From positions 124,001 to 188,000 of the forward strand of contig NZ_JACIIZ010000016.1 in the NCBI RefSeq assembly GCF_014205765.1: a DNA stretch of 64,000 nt, read 5' to 3'. The stretch comes from Nitrospirillum iridis (GTDB lineage: Bacteria; Pseudomonadota; Alphaproteobacteria; Azospirillales; Azospirillaceae). Shown here piece by piece: positions 1 through 9,265 of this stretch. The notes below the pieces were generated by a model. It was not told the origin of the DNA. It saw only the letters and a list, made by a program, of their open reading frames with translations, and ran no database searches. How positions within the stretch are numbered: the first letter of the stretch is position 1; every line of letters starts with the position of its first letter. The position numbers and the translations under genes are program-made.

Positions 1-1083
1 GCGGTGATCATGGCGTGGAGCCTCACCCGTGTCGTTGCCACCCCCATCGTGCACATGACCAAGGCGATGCAGCGCCTGGCGGAGGGCGACACCCTGGTTG
101 AGATTCCGGCCCGGGACCGGCAGGACGAGGTTGGCGCCATGGCCCAGGCCGTGGCGGTTTTCAAGGACAACATGATCGAGGCCGACCGCCTGCGCTCCGA
201 GCAGGAGGCCCTGAAGCAGCGGGCGGAAAAGGAACGCCGCCAGGCGATGCTGGACTTGGCCGGCGCTTTTGAAAGCCGGGTTGGCGGCATCGTCAACGGG
301 GTGACGGCGCAGGCCACGGAGTTGCTGGCGACATCGCAGACCCTGAGTTCCTCCTCCGACAATGTGGCACGTCAGGCGGGCACGGTGGCCGCCGCCTCCA
401 TGCAGGCGACGCAGAATGTGCAGACGGTGGCGGCGGCCACGGAAGAACTGTCCGCCTCCATCCAGGAGATCACGGCGCAGGTTTCCCGCTCCACCGGGAT
501 GATCGCCAACGCCGTCACCCAGGCCGACCGCACCAATGGCGAGGTTCAAGGCCTGATGCAGTCGGCCCAGCGCATCGGTGAAGTGGTGACGCTGATCAAC
601 GACATCGCCAGCCGCACCAACCTGCTGGCCCTGAACGCCACCATCGAGGCGGCCCGCGCTGGGGATGCCGGCAAGGGCTTCGCCATCGTCGCCTCGGAGG
701 TCAAGTCCCTGGCCAATCAGACGGCGCAGGCCACGGAAGAGATCCGGGCCCAGATCACGGGCATGCAGGCGGCGACGGAGGCGTCGGCGAAATCCATCCA
801 GGGGATCACCGAGATCATCAATCAGGTCAGTCAGGCCTCGACCACCATCGCCTCCGCCGTTGAGGAACAGGCGGCTACCACCAACGAGATCACGCGGAAC
901 GTCCAGCAGGCGGCCCAAGGCACCAACGACGTTTCCCACACCATCTCGCGGGTCAGCGACGCCGCGCAGGAGACGGGAAGCGCCGCAAGCGAGGTGCACA
1001 CGGCCGCCAACGATCTCAGCAAGAATGGCGAACTGCTGAAGCAGCAGGTCGACACCTTCCTGCGGGAAATCCGCACCGCCTAA
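1..1083 (+). CDS. Methyl-accepting chemotaxis protein, C-terminal part
   Basis: The reading frame is open at the left edge, so the ligand-binding N-terminus lies outside the window. What remains begins at the end of a membrane helix and a HAMP domain (roughly residues 1-55, with the [10 protein letters not shown] linker). A long coiled-coil signalling domain follows. The highly conserved hairpin tip is clear at about residues 195-240, with the core [20 protein letters not shown]. In the cell it would dimerise, bind CheW and CheA at the inner membrane and pass ligand signals to the flagellar motor. No CheR-docking pentapeptide is visible at the C-terminus, which ends FLREIRTA. The ligand cannot be judged from this fragment. 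Confidence 0.95.
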   Translation, partial: AVIMAWSLTRVVATPIVHMTKAMQRLAEGDTLVEIPARDRQDEVGAMAQAVAVFKDNMIEADRLRSEQEALKQRAEKERRQAMLDLAGAFESRVGGIVNGVTAQATELLATSQTLSSSSDNVARQAGTVAAASMQATQNVQTVAAATEELSASIQEITAQVSRSTGMIANAVTQADRTNGEVQGLMQSAQRIGEVVTLINDIASRTNLLALNATIEAARAGDAGKGFAIVASEVKSLANQTAQATEEIRAQITGMQAATEASAKSIQGITEIINQVSQASTTIASAVEEQAATTNEITRNVQQAAQGTNDVSHTISRVSDAAQETGSAASEVHTAANDLSKNGELLKQQVDTFLREIRTA

Positions 1084-1189
1084 CCGCGGCCGCGCACCCT
1101 TTCCCTTCCCCTCTATTCTTGGTGCTGGCGCGTCCTTCAAGGGCGCGCCCACGCCCCCACCACGTCTCGTGGACGGTGGAGCTTTCCCC

Positions 1190-2536
1190 ATGCGCAAACC
1201 CCCCATGCCGCAGATCGCCGGCCTGTTTTTGACCGTCGGCCTGTTCCTGCCCCTCTGGGGAAACGCCGCCGAAAGCCCCGACCCGGCGGCACCGGCCCTC
1301 GGCGACCGCCTCGCCCGCGCGGGGCTGTCGTTGGCGCTGGACTACACCGGGGAGGCGGCGGCGAATCCCAGCGGGGGCCTGCGACAAGGCAGTGCCTATG
1401 CCGGGCAGCTTCATGCCGGCGTCGATGTCGACCTCGACAGGGTCCTGGGTCTGGACAACACCCTACTGCACGCCGCGCTGACGCAAAGGCATGGCCGCAA
1501 CCTTGCCGCCGATGCCATCGGCAACAACACCTCGGTGCAAGAGGTCTATGGCTTGCAGAATTTGCATCTGCTGGCCCTGACGCTGGAAAAGAAGCTGGCG
1601 GATGGGCGGGTGGATGTCGAGGCTGGCCGGATGGTGGCCAATGCCGCCTTCCTCAATGGCTCCCTATACTGTCATTTCCAGAACAACGCCATTTGTGGCA
1701 ACCCGGTTTTCGTCAACCATGTCAGCAACTACACCTCGGCGCCGGGCAGCAGCTGGGCGGGCCGGGTCAAGGCTGACCTGACCGACGCCGTCTATGCGCA
1801 TGTCGGCGCTTACGAGGTGAATCCCCGGGATCAGGCCGCCAATGGCCACGGACTGCATTTCAGCACCGCCGGCGCCACCGGCGCGGTGGTGCCTTTTGAA
1901 CTGGGATACGCGCCCGGCGGCCGGGGATCGGACCATCCGGGGCATTACCAGGTCGGTGGCTGGTACGACAGCTCCACTTACGCCGACCCCTTGAACGATG
2001 CGTCGGGGCGGCCGTCGGTGCTGACCGGCCAGCCAGGCGTGACCGAAAAGGGACGCTGGGGGGCGTTCGGCCGGTTCGATCAGGTGGTCTGGCGGTCCGC
2101 GACCGCGCCGGAGCGGACGCTTTCCGTCTTCGGCGTGGCCATGACCAAGCTGTCGGGCCGCGCGGTCGAGGATCGCTATTTCGCCTTGGGCCTCGTGCAG
2201 ACCGGCCTGTTCGAGGGGCGGGAGCACGACACCCTGGGCTTCGTGATCACCGACCAGGAGTTCAGTGACCTGACGCTGGCCCGCATCGCGGCGGCGCGCG
2301 CCAGCGTCGGTAGCGGCGTGGCGGCGGCCCGCCGCGAGATCATGATGGAACTGGCCTATGGCGTCCAGATCACGCCCGACGTCCGCGTTTCACCCAATCT
2401 GCAATACATCATCAATCCCGATGTCACCAATCGGCCTTTCACCCGTGACAATCCGCGCGACGCCCTGGTCGTGGGGCTGAAGTTCACGGTGGATATCGCC
2501 GATGTTCTGGGCTTGGCCCCGCGGGGCCGCAGGTGA
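1190..2536 (+). CDS. OprB-family carbohydrate-selective porin
   Basis: The 448-residue product starts with a classical signal peptide: basic MRKPP, then a hydrophobic stretch to about residue 25 and cleavage near GNAAES. The rest is rich in alternating beta-strand and aromatic-glycine segments, typical of a 16-stranded outer-membrane barrel. The N-terminal part (GDRLARAGLSLALDYTGE), the acquired NNTSVQEVYGLQNLHLLALTL segment and the C-terminal strand pattern (FTRDNPRDALVVGLKFTVDI) match the OprB family, which carries sugars across the outer membrane. The ATG at 1190 is chosen because an upstream in-frame ATG at 1169 would add a non-signal extension before the basic start. No sugar-utilisation genes are adjacent, so the substrate is open. 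Confidence 0.85.
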   Translation: MRKPPMPQIAGLFLTVGLFLPLWGNAAESPDPAAPALGDRLARAGLSLALDYTGEAAANPSGGLRQGSAYAGQLHAGVDVDLDRVLGLDNTLLHAALTQRHGRNLAADAIGNNTSVQEVYGLQNLHLLALTLEKKLADGRVDVEAGRMVANAAFLNGSLYCHFQNNAICGNPVFVNHVSNYTSAPGSSWAGRVKADLTDAVYAHVGAYEVNPRDQAANGHGLHFSTAGATGAVVPFELGYAPGGRGSDHPGHYQVGGWYDSSTYADPLNDASGRPSVLTGQPGVTEKGRWGAFGRFDQVVWRSATAPERTLSVFGVAMTKLSGRAVEDRYFALGLVQTGLFEGREHDTLGFVITDQEFSDLTLARIAAARASVGSGVAAARREIMMELAYGVQITPDVRVSPNLQYIINPDVTNRPFTRDNPRDALVVGLKFTVDIADVLGLAPRGRR

Positions 2537-2641
2537 GCGCCACACGGGCGCCGGCTCCTCGGCGCCCGTTCCCCTGGCCGGCCCGCAGCCGCTCGCGTAC
2601 ACTGCGCGGGCGGACGCGTTCCCCGGATTTGCCCAAGCCCC

Positions 2642-3835
2642 ATGTTCACCAACTTCTTCTTCGAGCTGCGCCAGGCCCGCATTCCCGTGACCCTGCGGGA
2701 GTACCTGGCCTTGATGGAGGCCATGGCGGCCCATGTCGCCGGCTACAGCGTGGACGACTTCTACCACCTGTCGCGCACCATCCTGGTGAAGGACGAGCGC
2801 AACCTGGACCGCTTCGATGTCGTCTTCGGCCATGTCTTCAAGGGGCTGGAAGGGGCGGCCGGCGATGGCGAGGCTGACGTGGCGGCGCGGGAATTGCCCG
2901 AGGAGTGGCTGCGCAAGCTCGCCGAGCGCCATCTGAGCGCGGAGGAGAAGGCGCAGATCCAGGCGCTGGGCGGCTGGGACAAGCTGATGGAGACGCTGGC
3001 CCAGCGTCTGAAGGAACAGCAGGGCCGCCACCAGGGCGGGTCGAAATGGATAGGCACGGCCGGCACCTCCCCTTTCGGCGCCTATGGCTACAATCCTGAG
3101 GGTGTGCGCATCGGCCAGGAGGGCAGCCGCCACCGCCGCGCCGTGAAGGTCTGGGACCGCCGGGAATTCCGCAATCTGGACGACACGGTGGAACTCGGCA
3201 CCCGCAACATCAAGGTGGCGCTGCGCCGCCTGCGCAAGTTCGCCCGCACCGGGGCGGCGGAGGTGCTGGACCTGCCCGACACCATCCGCGCCACGGCCGC
3301 CAACGCCGGCCATCTGGACCTGAAGCTGCGGCCGGAGCGGCACAACGCCGTCAAGGTGCTGCTGTTCCTGGATATCGGCGGGTCGATGGACGACCACATC
3401 CGCCTGTGCGAGGAGCTGTTCTCCGCCGCCAAGGGGGAATTCAAGCACCTGGAGTATTTCTACTTCCACAACTGCGTCTATGAGGGCGTGTGGAAGGACA
3501 ACCGTCGCCGGCGGACGGAGCAGATGTCGACCTTCGACGTGCTGCGCACCTATCCCGCCGACTACAAGCTGATCTTCGTGGGCGACGCCAGCATGAGCCC
3601 CTACGAGATCACCCACCCCGGTGGGGCGGTGGAGCATTGGAACGCGGAGGCGGGGCAGGTGTGGCTGCGGCGCCTGCTCGACGTCTACCGCCGGTCCATC
3701 TGGCTGAACCCGGTCAATGAGGCCCACTGGCCCTACACCCACAGCATCGGCCTGATCCGCCAGTTGATGGAGGGGCGCATGTACCCGCTGACCCTGCAAG
3801 GGCTGGAGGCGGGGATGAGGGAGTTGAGTTACTGA
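2642..3835 (+). CDS. VWA-domain CoxE-like protein
   Basis: A 397-residue soluble protein. The N-terminal half (FFFELRQARIPVTLREYLALMEAM) is typical of the CoxE-like family. The C-terminal half is a von Willebrand A fold with a metal-ion-dependent adhesion site seen as LFLDIGGSMDDH near residue 245; the usual DxSxS is read here as DIGGS. FVGDASMSPYEI forms the later VWA part. Relatives are usually paired with a MoxR-type AAA+ ATPase and act in chaperone-like insertion of metal cofactors or remodelling of complexes, but no ATPase gene is next to this one. The true partner is therefore unknown. The gene stands alone between the porin and icd with no shared operon evident. Confidence 0.85.
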   Translation: MFTNFFFELRQARIPVTLREYLALMEAMAAHVAGYSVDDFYHLSRTILVKDERNLDRFDVVFGHVFKGLEGAAGDGEADVAARELPEEWLRKLAERHLSAEEKAQIQALGGWDKLMETLAQRLKEQQGRHQGGSKWIGTAGTSPFGAYGYNPEGVRIGQEGSRHRRAVKVWDRREFRNLDDTVELGTRNIKVALRRLRKFARTGAAEVLDLPDTIRATAANAGHLDLKLRPERHNAVKVLLFLDIGGSMDDHIRLCEELFSAAKGEFKHLEYFYFHNCVYEGVWKDNRRRRTEQMSTFDVLRTYPADYKLIFVGDASMSPYEITHPGGAVEHWNAEAGQVWLRRLLDVYRRSIWLNPVNEAHWPYTHSIGLIRQLMEGRMYPLTLQGLEAGMRELSY

Positions 3836-4079
3836 GGGGGGGATGGCGACGCGGCCCAATCTGGCAGTTTGTTGACGGAACAAGGGTTAGGCCCCCGCAT
3901 GCCGAATGGGGCAGGGGCGTCCAAAGCACAGTTGCCCGGATGTGGTTGGAAGCATAGTGTCGCGCGGGCTCAAAATTTTTGACCCGGTCGCGGTGGTCCC
4001 CCCTTAGCCGCGCCCCCCAAACCGCGCCATGTCCCCCGATGGTTGGGGAAAGGCGCTAGTGCCAAGGATGACAGAGAAG

Positions 4080-5531
4080 ATGAATTCTCCGACCAAGATC
4101 ACGATCGCGCGTGGTGACGGCATCGGGCCTGAGATCATGGACGCCACGCTTGAGGTGCTGGCCGCCAGCGGCGCCAACCTCGAGTATGAGGAAATCCAGA
4201 TCGGCGAGAGCGTGTACCGCCGCGGCATCATGAACGGCATGGAGCCGGGCGCCTGGGACAGCCTGCGCCGCACCAAGGTGTTCCTGAAGGCCCCGATCAC
4301 CACCCCCCAGGGGGGAGGCTACAAGTCCCTGAACGTGACCATCCGTGGCGCGCTGGGCCTCTACGCCAACATCCGCCCCTGCGTCTCCTATTCCCCCTTC
4401 GTCGCCACCAAGCACCCGGCCATGGACGTGGTGATCGTGCGTGAGAACGAGGAGGACCTGTACGCCGGCATCGAATACCGCCAGACGCAGGAAGTGACGC
4501 AGGCGGTGAAGCTGATCTCCCGCCCCGGGTCGGAAAAGATCATCCGCTACGCCTTCGAATACGCGCGGGCCAACCATCGCCGCAAGGTGACGGCCTTCGT
4601 GAAGGACAACATCATGAAGATCTCCGATGGCCTGTTCCATCGGGTCTTCGACGAGATCGCCGCCGAGTACCCGGACATCGAGGCGGAGAGCATGATCGTC
4701 GACATCGGCGCCGCCCGCCTGGCCGACACGCCGGAGCATTTCGACGTCATCGTCACCCTGAACCTGTACGGCGACATCATCTCCGACATCGCCGCCCAGA
4801 TCACCGGCTCGGTCGGCCTGGCCGGCTCCTCCAACATCGGTGACCAGTGCGCCATGTTCGAGGCCATCCACGGTTCCGCCCCCACCATCGCCGGCAAGGG
4901 CATCGCCAACCCGTCGGGCCTGCTGCTGGCCTCGGTCATGATGCTGGTCCACATCGGCCAGTCGGAAGCGGCCGAGCGCATCCATAACGCCTGGCTGAAG
5001 ATGATCGAGGACGGCATCCACACCGTCGACATCTTCAAGCGCGGCGTCAGCAAGGCCCGCATCGGCACGCGCGACTTCGCCGCCAACCTGGTCGACCGCC
5101 TGGGCGAGCGTCCGGCCACGCTGGTCCCCGCCAGCTATCCGGCCGGTGTGGCCAGCAGCTTCAGCGGCATCGCGCTGAAGGGCGCGCCGGCCCAGGCCAA
5201 GAAGCTGGTGGGCGTCGACGTGTTCCTGGAACGCAAGGGCGGCACCGGTGACGACATGGCCGCGCTGTTCCAGCCCCTGATCCCGCCGGGCCTGAAGCTG
5301 GTCATGGTGTCCAACCGTGGCCAGAAGGTGTGGCCGGACGGCGCGCCGGAAACCTTCTGCACCGACCATTGGCGCTGCCGCGTCATGGCCGATGGCGCCG
5401 AGGAGCTGAAGCACGGCCAGGTGGTCGAGCTGCTGGCCCGGGTCGCCAAGGAAGGCCTGGATTTCGTCCAGAGCTCCAGCCTCTACACTTTTGACGGCGC
5501 CAACGGCTTCTCCGCCGCCGCCGGCCAGTGA
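4080..5531 (+). CDS. icd: Isocitrate dehydrogenase, alphaproteobacterial long type (predicted NAD-preferring)
   Basis: 483 residues with an isocitrate/isopropylmalate dehydrogenase core plus a C-terminal extension of about 140 residues, the layout of the alphaproteobacterial ICDH_alpha class. Family motifs are clear: ITIARGDGIGPEIM at the N-terminus, the substrate-binding NVTIRGALGLYANIRP, YAGIEYR, and the metal and cofactor region NLYGDIISDIAAQITGS. At the position that sets coenzyme choice, E. coli has PKYAG (Lys344, Tyr345). Here it reads PTIAG, so both NADP-binding residues are missing and NAD is likely preferred. It would convert isocitrate to 2-oxoglutarate in the TCA cycle. Starts at 4068 and 4080 are both possible; 4080 leaves AAGGA at a workable distance and matches the usual N-terminus. 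Confidence 0.93.
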   Translation: MNSPTKITIARGDGIGPEIMDATLEVLAASGANLEYEEIQIGESVYRRGIMNGMEPGAWDSLRRTKVFLKAPITTPQGGGYKSLNVTIRGALGLYANIRPCVSYSPFVATKHPAMDVVIVRENEEDLYAGIEYRQTQEVTQAVKLISRPGSEKIIRYAFEYARANHRRKVTAFVKDNIMKISDGLFHRVFDEIAAEYPDIEAESMIVDIGAARLADTPEHFDVIVTLNLYGDIISDIAAQITGSVGLAGSSNIGDQCAMFEAIHGSAPTIAGKGIANPSGLLLASVMMLVHIGQSEAAERIHNAWLKMIEDGIHTVDIFKRGVSKARIGTRDFAANLVDRLGERPATLVPASYPAGVASSFSGIALKGAPAQAKKLVGVDVFLERKGGTGDDMAALFQPLIPPGLKLVMVSNRGQKVWPDGAPETFCTDHWRCRVMADGAEELKHGQVVELLARVAKEGLDFVQSSSLYTFDGANGFSAAAGQ

Positions 5532-5940
5532 TGGGATGGGCCCGTGGATGGGGGCGTGGTCCCCTGTCGGCGGGCCCCGTCCTGGACGCGCCCCACCTCC
5601 CCACCCCCTTTAATGGGGGGTAAATGACGATTTCCGCCCCAGGGGTTGTGTTTACTCGGGCGGCATATCCCTAAGGAGGGGGTGCGATGTTTTCCCTAGG
5701 CGGTCCGCCGTTTTTGGTCTTGGATTCTGTATCCGCGGTCAAAAAAACGAGTCGAATCACCTGTTCAGGCTTTGGCAAGTTTGGTAGTCTCCACGTCATC
5801 TCGATACCAAATCTTGTTGTGGGAATTTCCCGGTATCGACTGCTGGAGCGGGGCGCTCGGCGGTGACAGCAGAACTTTGCGCCCGCCGATAAATGGGGGC
5901 TGATGGAGCGAGGGCTTCGATGGAAGAAGAAAAAGCGTCA
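5532..5940. promoter_or_regulatory. 409-bp region upstream of gcrA with three GANTC sites
   Basis: This gap between icd and gcrA holds three GANTC sequences within 36 bp: GATTC at 5723-5727, GAGTC at 5749-5753 and GAATC directly after it at 5754-5758. GANTC is the recognition site of the CcrM methyltransferase, and GcrA is known in Caulobacter to act at methylated GANTC promoters. The cluster suggests that gcrA transcription here responds to methylation state; that is inference. The segment from about 5700 to 5830 is also richer in A and T than its surroundings, as expected for a promoter. A short open frame with a strong ribosome binding site overlaps it and is listed separately. Confidence 0.5.
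5687..5866 (+). CDS. Possible 59-residue small ORF with strong ribosome binding site
   Basis: An ATG is preceded by AAGGAGGGGG at close to ideal spacing (5673-5682), one of the best Shine-Dalgarno matches in the window. The frame encodes 59 residues beginning MFSLGGPPFLVLD and ending RLLERGARR. I recognise no domain, signal peptide or membrane helix. Its codons lack the extreme GC3 bias of neighbouring genes, and it covers the GANTC cluster of the presumed gcrA promoter. It could be a leader peptide, a real small protein or chance. I lean slightly against a conserved protein. Confidence 0.25.
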   Translation: MFSLGGPPFLVLDSVSAVKKTSRITCSGFGKFGSLHVISIPNLVVGISRYRLLERGARR

Positions 5941-6300
5941 ATGAGTTGGACTGACGAGCGGATTGATCGCCTGCGCCAGCTTTGGGGCCAGGGCATGAGC
6001 GCCAGCGAGATCGCCGAGCTGCTGGGCAATGTGACCCGCAACGCGGTGATCGGCAAGGCGCACCGGCTGGGCCTGTCGGGCCGGCCGTCGCCGATCAAGA
6101 AGAAGCCCACCCGTGGCGCCACCATCCTGTCGCTGAACGAGCGCATGTGCAAATGGCCGGTGGGCGACCCCAAGCACGCCGACTTCCATTTCTGCGGCTG
6201 CCCCTCGCTGCCCGGCATGCCTTATTGCCGTGAGCACGCCCAGATGGCCTACCAGCCCGCCAAGAAGCGGGATGACGAGCGCAAGCTGGTCATGGCCTGA
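5941..6300 (+). CDS. gcrA: GcrA family cell-cycle regulator
   Basis: A 119-residue protein that matches GcrA along its length. The N-terminal helix-turn-helix (MSWTDERIDRLRQLWGQGMS, then ASEIAELLG and RNAVIGKAHRLGLSGRPSP) is followed by a basic linker and the conserved cysteine- and tryptophan-containing C-terminal domain (CKWPVGDPKHADFHFCG, MPYCREHAQMAYQP). In alphaproteobacteria GcrA binds sigma-70 RNA polymerase and activates promoters carrying CcrM-methylated GANTC sites, linking replication to transcription. The ATG at 5941 gives the family N-terminus exactly; an in-frame ATG at 5920 would add a charged MEEEKAS tail. Three GANTC sites lie upstream, and a strong intrinsic terminator follows the gene. 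Confidence 0.97.
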   Translation: MSWTDERIDRLRQLWGQGMSASEIAELLGNVTRNAVIGKAHRLGLSGRPSPIKKKPTRGATILSLNERMCKWPVGDPKHADFHFCGCPSLPGMPYCREHAQMAYQPAKKRDDERKLVMA

Positions 6301-6328
6301 GGCCGCCTTTCACGACGCTTGAAATTGA

Positions 6329-6360
6329 GAAAGCCCCCGCTGGTGACGGCGGGGGCTTTC
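6329..6360 (+). terminator. Intrinsic terminator after gcrA
   Basis: A 12-bp perfect stem, GAAAGCCCCCGC at 6329-6340 paired with its complement at 6349-6360, with an 8-nt loop. The stem's own 3' arm ends in CTTTC, followed by GT. It lies 28 bp past the gcrA stop codon. Confidence 0.8.
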
Positions 6361-6431
6361 GTATGTGCGGTGTTGGTCCAAAAGGCACTGCGTTTGGCCC
6401 AACGGCTCCGCCGGCAAGCGGACGTCGTTAC

Positions 6432-6465
6432 AAAAACGCCGGGCGGAGGTGTTCCGCCCGGCGTT
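6432..6465 (-). terminator. Intrinsic terminator after the NADP isocitrate dehydrogenase gene
   Basis: A 13-bp stem (6435-6447 with 6453-6465) and a 5-nt loop sit 25 bp beyond the icd stop on the minus strand. On that strand the stem is followed by a run of five T. A CCTTTTT run on the plus side means it may also stop transcription coming from gcrA. Confidence 0.8.
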
Positions 6466-6489
6466 CCTTTTTCGAACTGACGCGTAGCC

Positions 6490-7713
6490 TCAGGCGGCGT
6501 AGCCCATGGCGGTGCGCAGGTTCTCGTCCAGCTTGGCCAGGAAGTCCTGGGTGGTCAGCCAGGGCTGGTCCGGGCCGATCAGGATGGCCAGGTCCTTGGT
6601 CATGAAGCCGGACTCGACCGTTTCCACGCACACCTTCTCCAGCGTCTTGGCGAAGTTGGTGACCTCCGGCGTGCCGTCGAACTGGCCGCGGTAGGACAGC
6701 CCTTGCGTCCAGGCGAAGATGGAGGCGATGGGGTTGGTGGAGGTGGGGCGGCCCTTCTGGTGTTCCCGGTAGTGGCGGGTCACCGTGCCATGGGCGGCTT
6801 CGGCCTCGACGGTCTTGCCGTCGGGGGTCAGCAGCACGGAGGTCATCAGGCCCAGCGAGCCGAAGCCCTGCGCCACGGTGTCGGACTGCACGTCGCCGTC
6901 GTAGTTCTTGCAGGCCCAGACGAAGGCGCCATCCCACTTCAGGGCGGAGGCGACCATGTCGTCGATCAGGCGGTGCTCGTAGACGATGCCCTTGGCCTTG
7001 AAGCGCTCGGCGAACTCGGCGTCGAAGATTTCCTGGAAGATGTCCTTGAAGCGGCCGTCATAGGCCTTGAGGATGGTGTTCTTCGTCGACAGGTACACCG
7101 GATAGCCGCGCTGCAGGCCGTAGTTGAAGCAGGCGCGGGCGAAGCCGGCGATCGATTCGTCCAGGTTGTACATGCCCATGGCCACGCCGGCCTCGGGGAA
7201 GTGGAACACGTCGTAGCTGACCGCCTCGCCGCCGTCGTCCGGCGTGAAGGTCATGGTCAGCTTGCCGGCGCCGGGCACCTTGAAATCGGTGGCGCGGTAC
7301 TGGTCGCCGAAGGCATGGCGGCCGATGACGATGGGCTTGGTCCAGCCCGGCACCAGGCGCGGCACGTTGGTGCAGATGATGGGCTCACGGAAGACGGTGC
7401 CGCCCAGGATGTTGCGGATGGTGCCGTTGGGCGACTTCCACATCTTCTTCAGGCTGAATTCGGCCACGCGGGCCTCGTCCGGGGTGATGGTGGCGCACTT
7501 CACGCCCACGCCGTACTTCTTGATGGCCTCGGCCGCGTCCACGGTCACCTGGTCGTTGGTGGCGTCGCGATGTTCGATGCCCAGATCGAAGTACTTCAGG
7601 TCGATATCCAGGTAGGGCAGGATCAGCTTGTCTTTGATGAACTGCCAAATGATGCGGGTCATCTCATCGCCATCAAGCTCGACGACGGGATTGGCAACCT
7701 TGATCTTCTGCAT
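6490..7713 (-). CDS. icd: NADP-dependent isocitrate dehydrogenase, eukaryotic-type (type II)
   Basis: 407 residues, the normal size of the homodimeric eukaryotic-like NADP-IDH class. Diagnostic stretches include [20 protein letters not shown] at the N-terminus, [15 protein letters not shown], the substrate loop [19 protein letters not shown], the metal-binding [20 protein letters not shown] and [20 protein letters not shown]. It oxidises isocitrate to 2-oxoglutarate while making NADPH. The ATG at 7713 has AGAAGG eight bases upstream; an earlier in-frame ATG at 7752 would add a non-conserved tail. The gene sits about 1 kb from a different isocitrate dehydrogenase of the long class, with only gcrA between them. 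Confidence 0.97.
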   Translation of the reverse strand: MQKIKVANPVVELDGDEMTRIIWQFIKDKLILPYLDIDLKYFDLGIEHRDATNDQVTVDAAEAIKKYGVGVKCATITPDEARVAEFSLKKMWKSPNGTIRNILGGTVFREPIICTNVPRLVPGWTKPIVIGRHAFGDQYRATDFKVPGAGKLTMTFTPDDGGEAVSYDVFHFPEAGVAMGMYNLDESIAGFARACFNYGLQRGYPVYLSTKNTILKAYDGRFKDIFQEIFDAEFAERFKAKGIVYEHRLIDDMVASALKWDGAFVWACKNYDGDVQSDTVAQGFGSLGLMTSVLLTPDGKTVEAEAAHGTVTRHYREHQKGRPTSTNPIASIFAWTQGLSYRGQFDGTPEVTNFAKTLEKVCVETVESGFMTKDLAILIGPDQPWLTTQDFLAKLDENLRTAMGYAA

Positions 7714-7928
7714 TCTCAATGCCTTCTGCGTATAGGTAATTTTTATGACCAACCGGCGCGCGATCCCGTGCGCCTCGATATGCCAAGGCCGCTTCCAGGG
7801 TAAGAAACGACCGGTTTTATCGGACGGCCGGTATAAGAGCCCATTCAGGCGCCGCGATCAAGCAAGCGGGACGGCGGCGGCCGTGCGGTCCCCGCAACGG
7901 TGCCCCCCGCGTCCTGTGCCGCGCATGG

Positions 7929-8513
7929 TCACAGCTGTTGCACCTGGGTCTGCCGCACGGAATCGGGCGCCCGCCGCAGGGCGGGCATGATGGCGTCCAC
8001 CGTGTCGACGAAGGTGTAATAGCTTTCGATCTCGCCCCGGCCGAAGCCGGTGGCGCGGATGTGGGTCAGCAGGTCGCGCAGCGGGTTCCAATAGCCACAG
8101 ATGTTGGCGATCACCACTGGCTTGTCATGCAGCTGCAGCTGGCGCCAGGTGATGATCTCGAACGCCTCGTCCAGCGTGCCCAGGCCGCCGGGCAGGATGA
8201 CGAAGGCGTCGGAACGCTCTACCATCATGCGCTTGCGGGTGTGCATGCTGTCGACGACGTGCAACTCGGTCAGGCCGCCATGGTCGACCTCACGCGACTG
8301 GATGTGGTCGGGGATGATGCCCACCACTTCGCCGCCCGCCGCCAGCGTGGCGTCGGCGGTGATGCCCATCAGGCCCACCCGGCCGCCGCCATAGACCAGC
8401 CGCAGGCCGGCCTGGCCGATCAGGGTGCCCAGATCGTGGGCGGCCTTCTTGTATTCCGCGGACACCTGGCCCGAAGACCCGCAATAGACACAGACGCTAC
8501 GCACCTTGGACAT
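7929..8513 (-). CDS. LOG family protein (cytokinin riboside 5'-monophosphate phosphoribohydrolase-like)
   Basis: 194 residues with a Rossmann fold of the TIGR00730/LOG family. The N-terminal SVCVYCGSS, LVYGGGRVGLMG, the arginine motif MHTRKRMM and the active-site PGGLGTLDE are all intact. Family members hydrolyse N6-modified adenosine monophosphate (cytokinin nucleotides) or other nucleoside monophosphates to free base and ribose phosphate. In a plant-associated alphaproteobacterium it might contribute to cytokinin release, but many bacteria keep it for nucleotide housekeeping. The ATG at 8513 is preferred to 8522 because AAAAGG then sits nine bases upstream. It is a single-gene unit; about 215 bp without genes separate it from icd. 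Confidence 0.88.
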   Translation of the reverse strand: MSKVRSVCVYCGSSGQVSAEYKKAAHDLGTLIGQAGLRLVYGGGRVGLMGITADATLAAGGEVVGIIPDHIQSREVDHGGLTELHVVDSMHTRKRMMVERSDAFVILPGGLGTLDEAFEIITWRQLQLHDKPVVIANICGYWNPLRDLLTHIRATGFGRGEIESYYTFVDTVDAIMPALRRAPDSVRQTQVQQL

Positions 8514-8754
8514 TCCTTTCATCCTTTTGGAACGGGCCGCCGCCGCGGACCCGGGATGCCGCCGTCCGGAAACCGCCCCCCGGAAATGGCCAGCGGGACT
8601 TGCCGGACAGGTGACGGCCCGTTACACCATCCCTGGGGGCCGACCGCAAGCCCGTCCAGCCGGCCGTGCAGGGCGCAGGATGGCAGTAGGCGCTCCGGAT
8701 GGATGGCGGGCAAGGCCATAGAATAAGTGGTTGCAATCAAGGCAGGAGAGAAGA

Positions 8755-9258
8755 ATGCCGCATGCTTTTCGTGATGTCCCGCATACCCACAGCAAAGCCC
8801 GCTTGGCACAGGCCACCGCCGTCTTCGGTTTAGCCATGGCCCTGCTGGGCAGCGCCACCGCGTCCGCGGCGCTGGACCCCACGGAAATCGTCAAGGCCCG
8901 CCAGCAGGACATGAAGAAGCTGGGCGGTGGCATGAAGATCTTCCAGGGCTACCTGAAGGATGACAAGGGCACGTCCCAGGACGTGGCCGCCGCCGCCGCC
9001 GCCATGGCCGCCGTGACCAAGGGGCTGCCCGACCAGTTCACCGAGGGCACCGCCGTCGGCGTGGGCGAGAGCGAGGCGTTGCCCGTCATCTGGCAGGAAC
9101 AGGCCAAGTTCCGCCAGGGCTTCACCGACATGGCCCAGGCGCTGGACAAGATCCTGGACCTGCCGGTCGGTGCCGACAAGGCCGCCATCGGCCAGGCGGT
9201 GCAGGCCGTGGGCGGCACCTGCAAGCAGTGCCACGAGACCTACCGCCAGAAGAAGTAA
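8755..9258 (+). CDS. Cytochrome c' (class II c-type cytochrome)
   Basis: 167 residues with a signal peptide (hydrophobic ATAVFGLAMALLGSATASA, cleavage before ALDPTE) and a four-helix-bundle body. The haem site, CKQCHETYRQKK, lies at the very C-terminus, as is normal for class II cytochromes. It is exported to the periplasm and carries one high-spin haem c. Cytochromes c' bind nitric oxide and are linked to NO tolerance. The ATG has AGGAGAG just upstream. A cytochrome b561 gene starts 7 bp after its stop, so the two are almost certainly co-transcribed and the membrane cytochrome is the likely electron partner. Confidence 0.93.
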   Translation: MPHAFRDVPHTHSKARLAQATAVFGLAMALLGSATASAALDPTEIVKARQQDMKKLGGGMKIFQGYLKDDKGTSQDVAAAAAAMAAVTKGLPDQFTEGTAVGVGESEALPVIWQEQAKFRQGFTDMAQALDKILDLPVGADKAAIGQAVQAVGGTCKQCHETYRQKK

Positions 9259-9265
9259 GCCGGGT

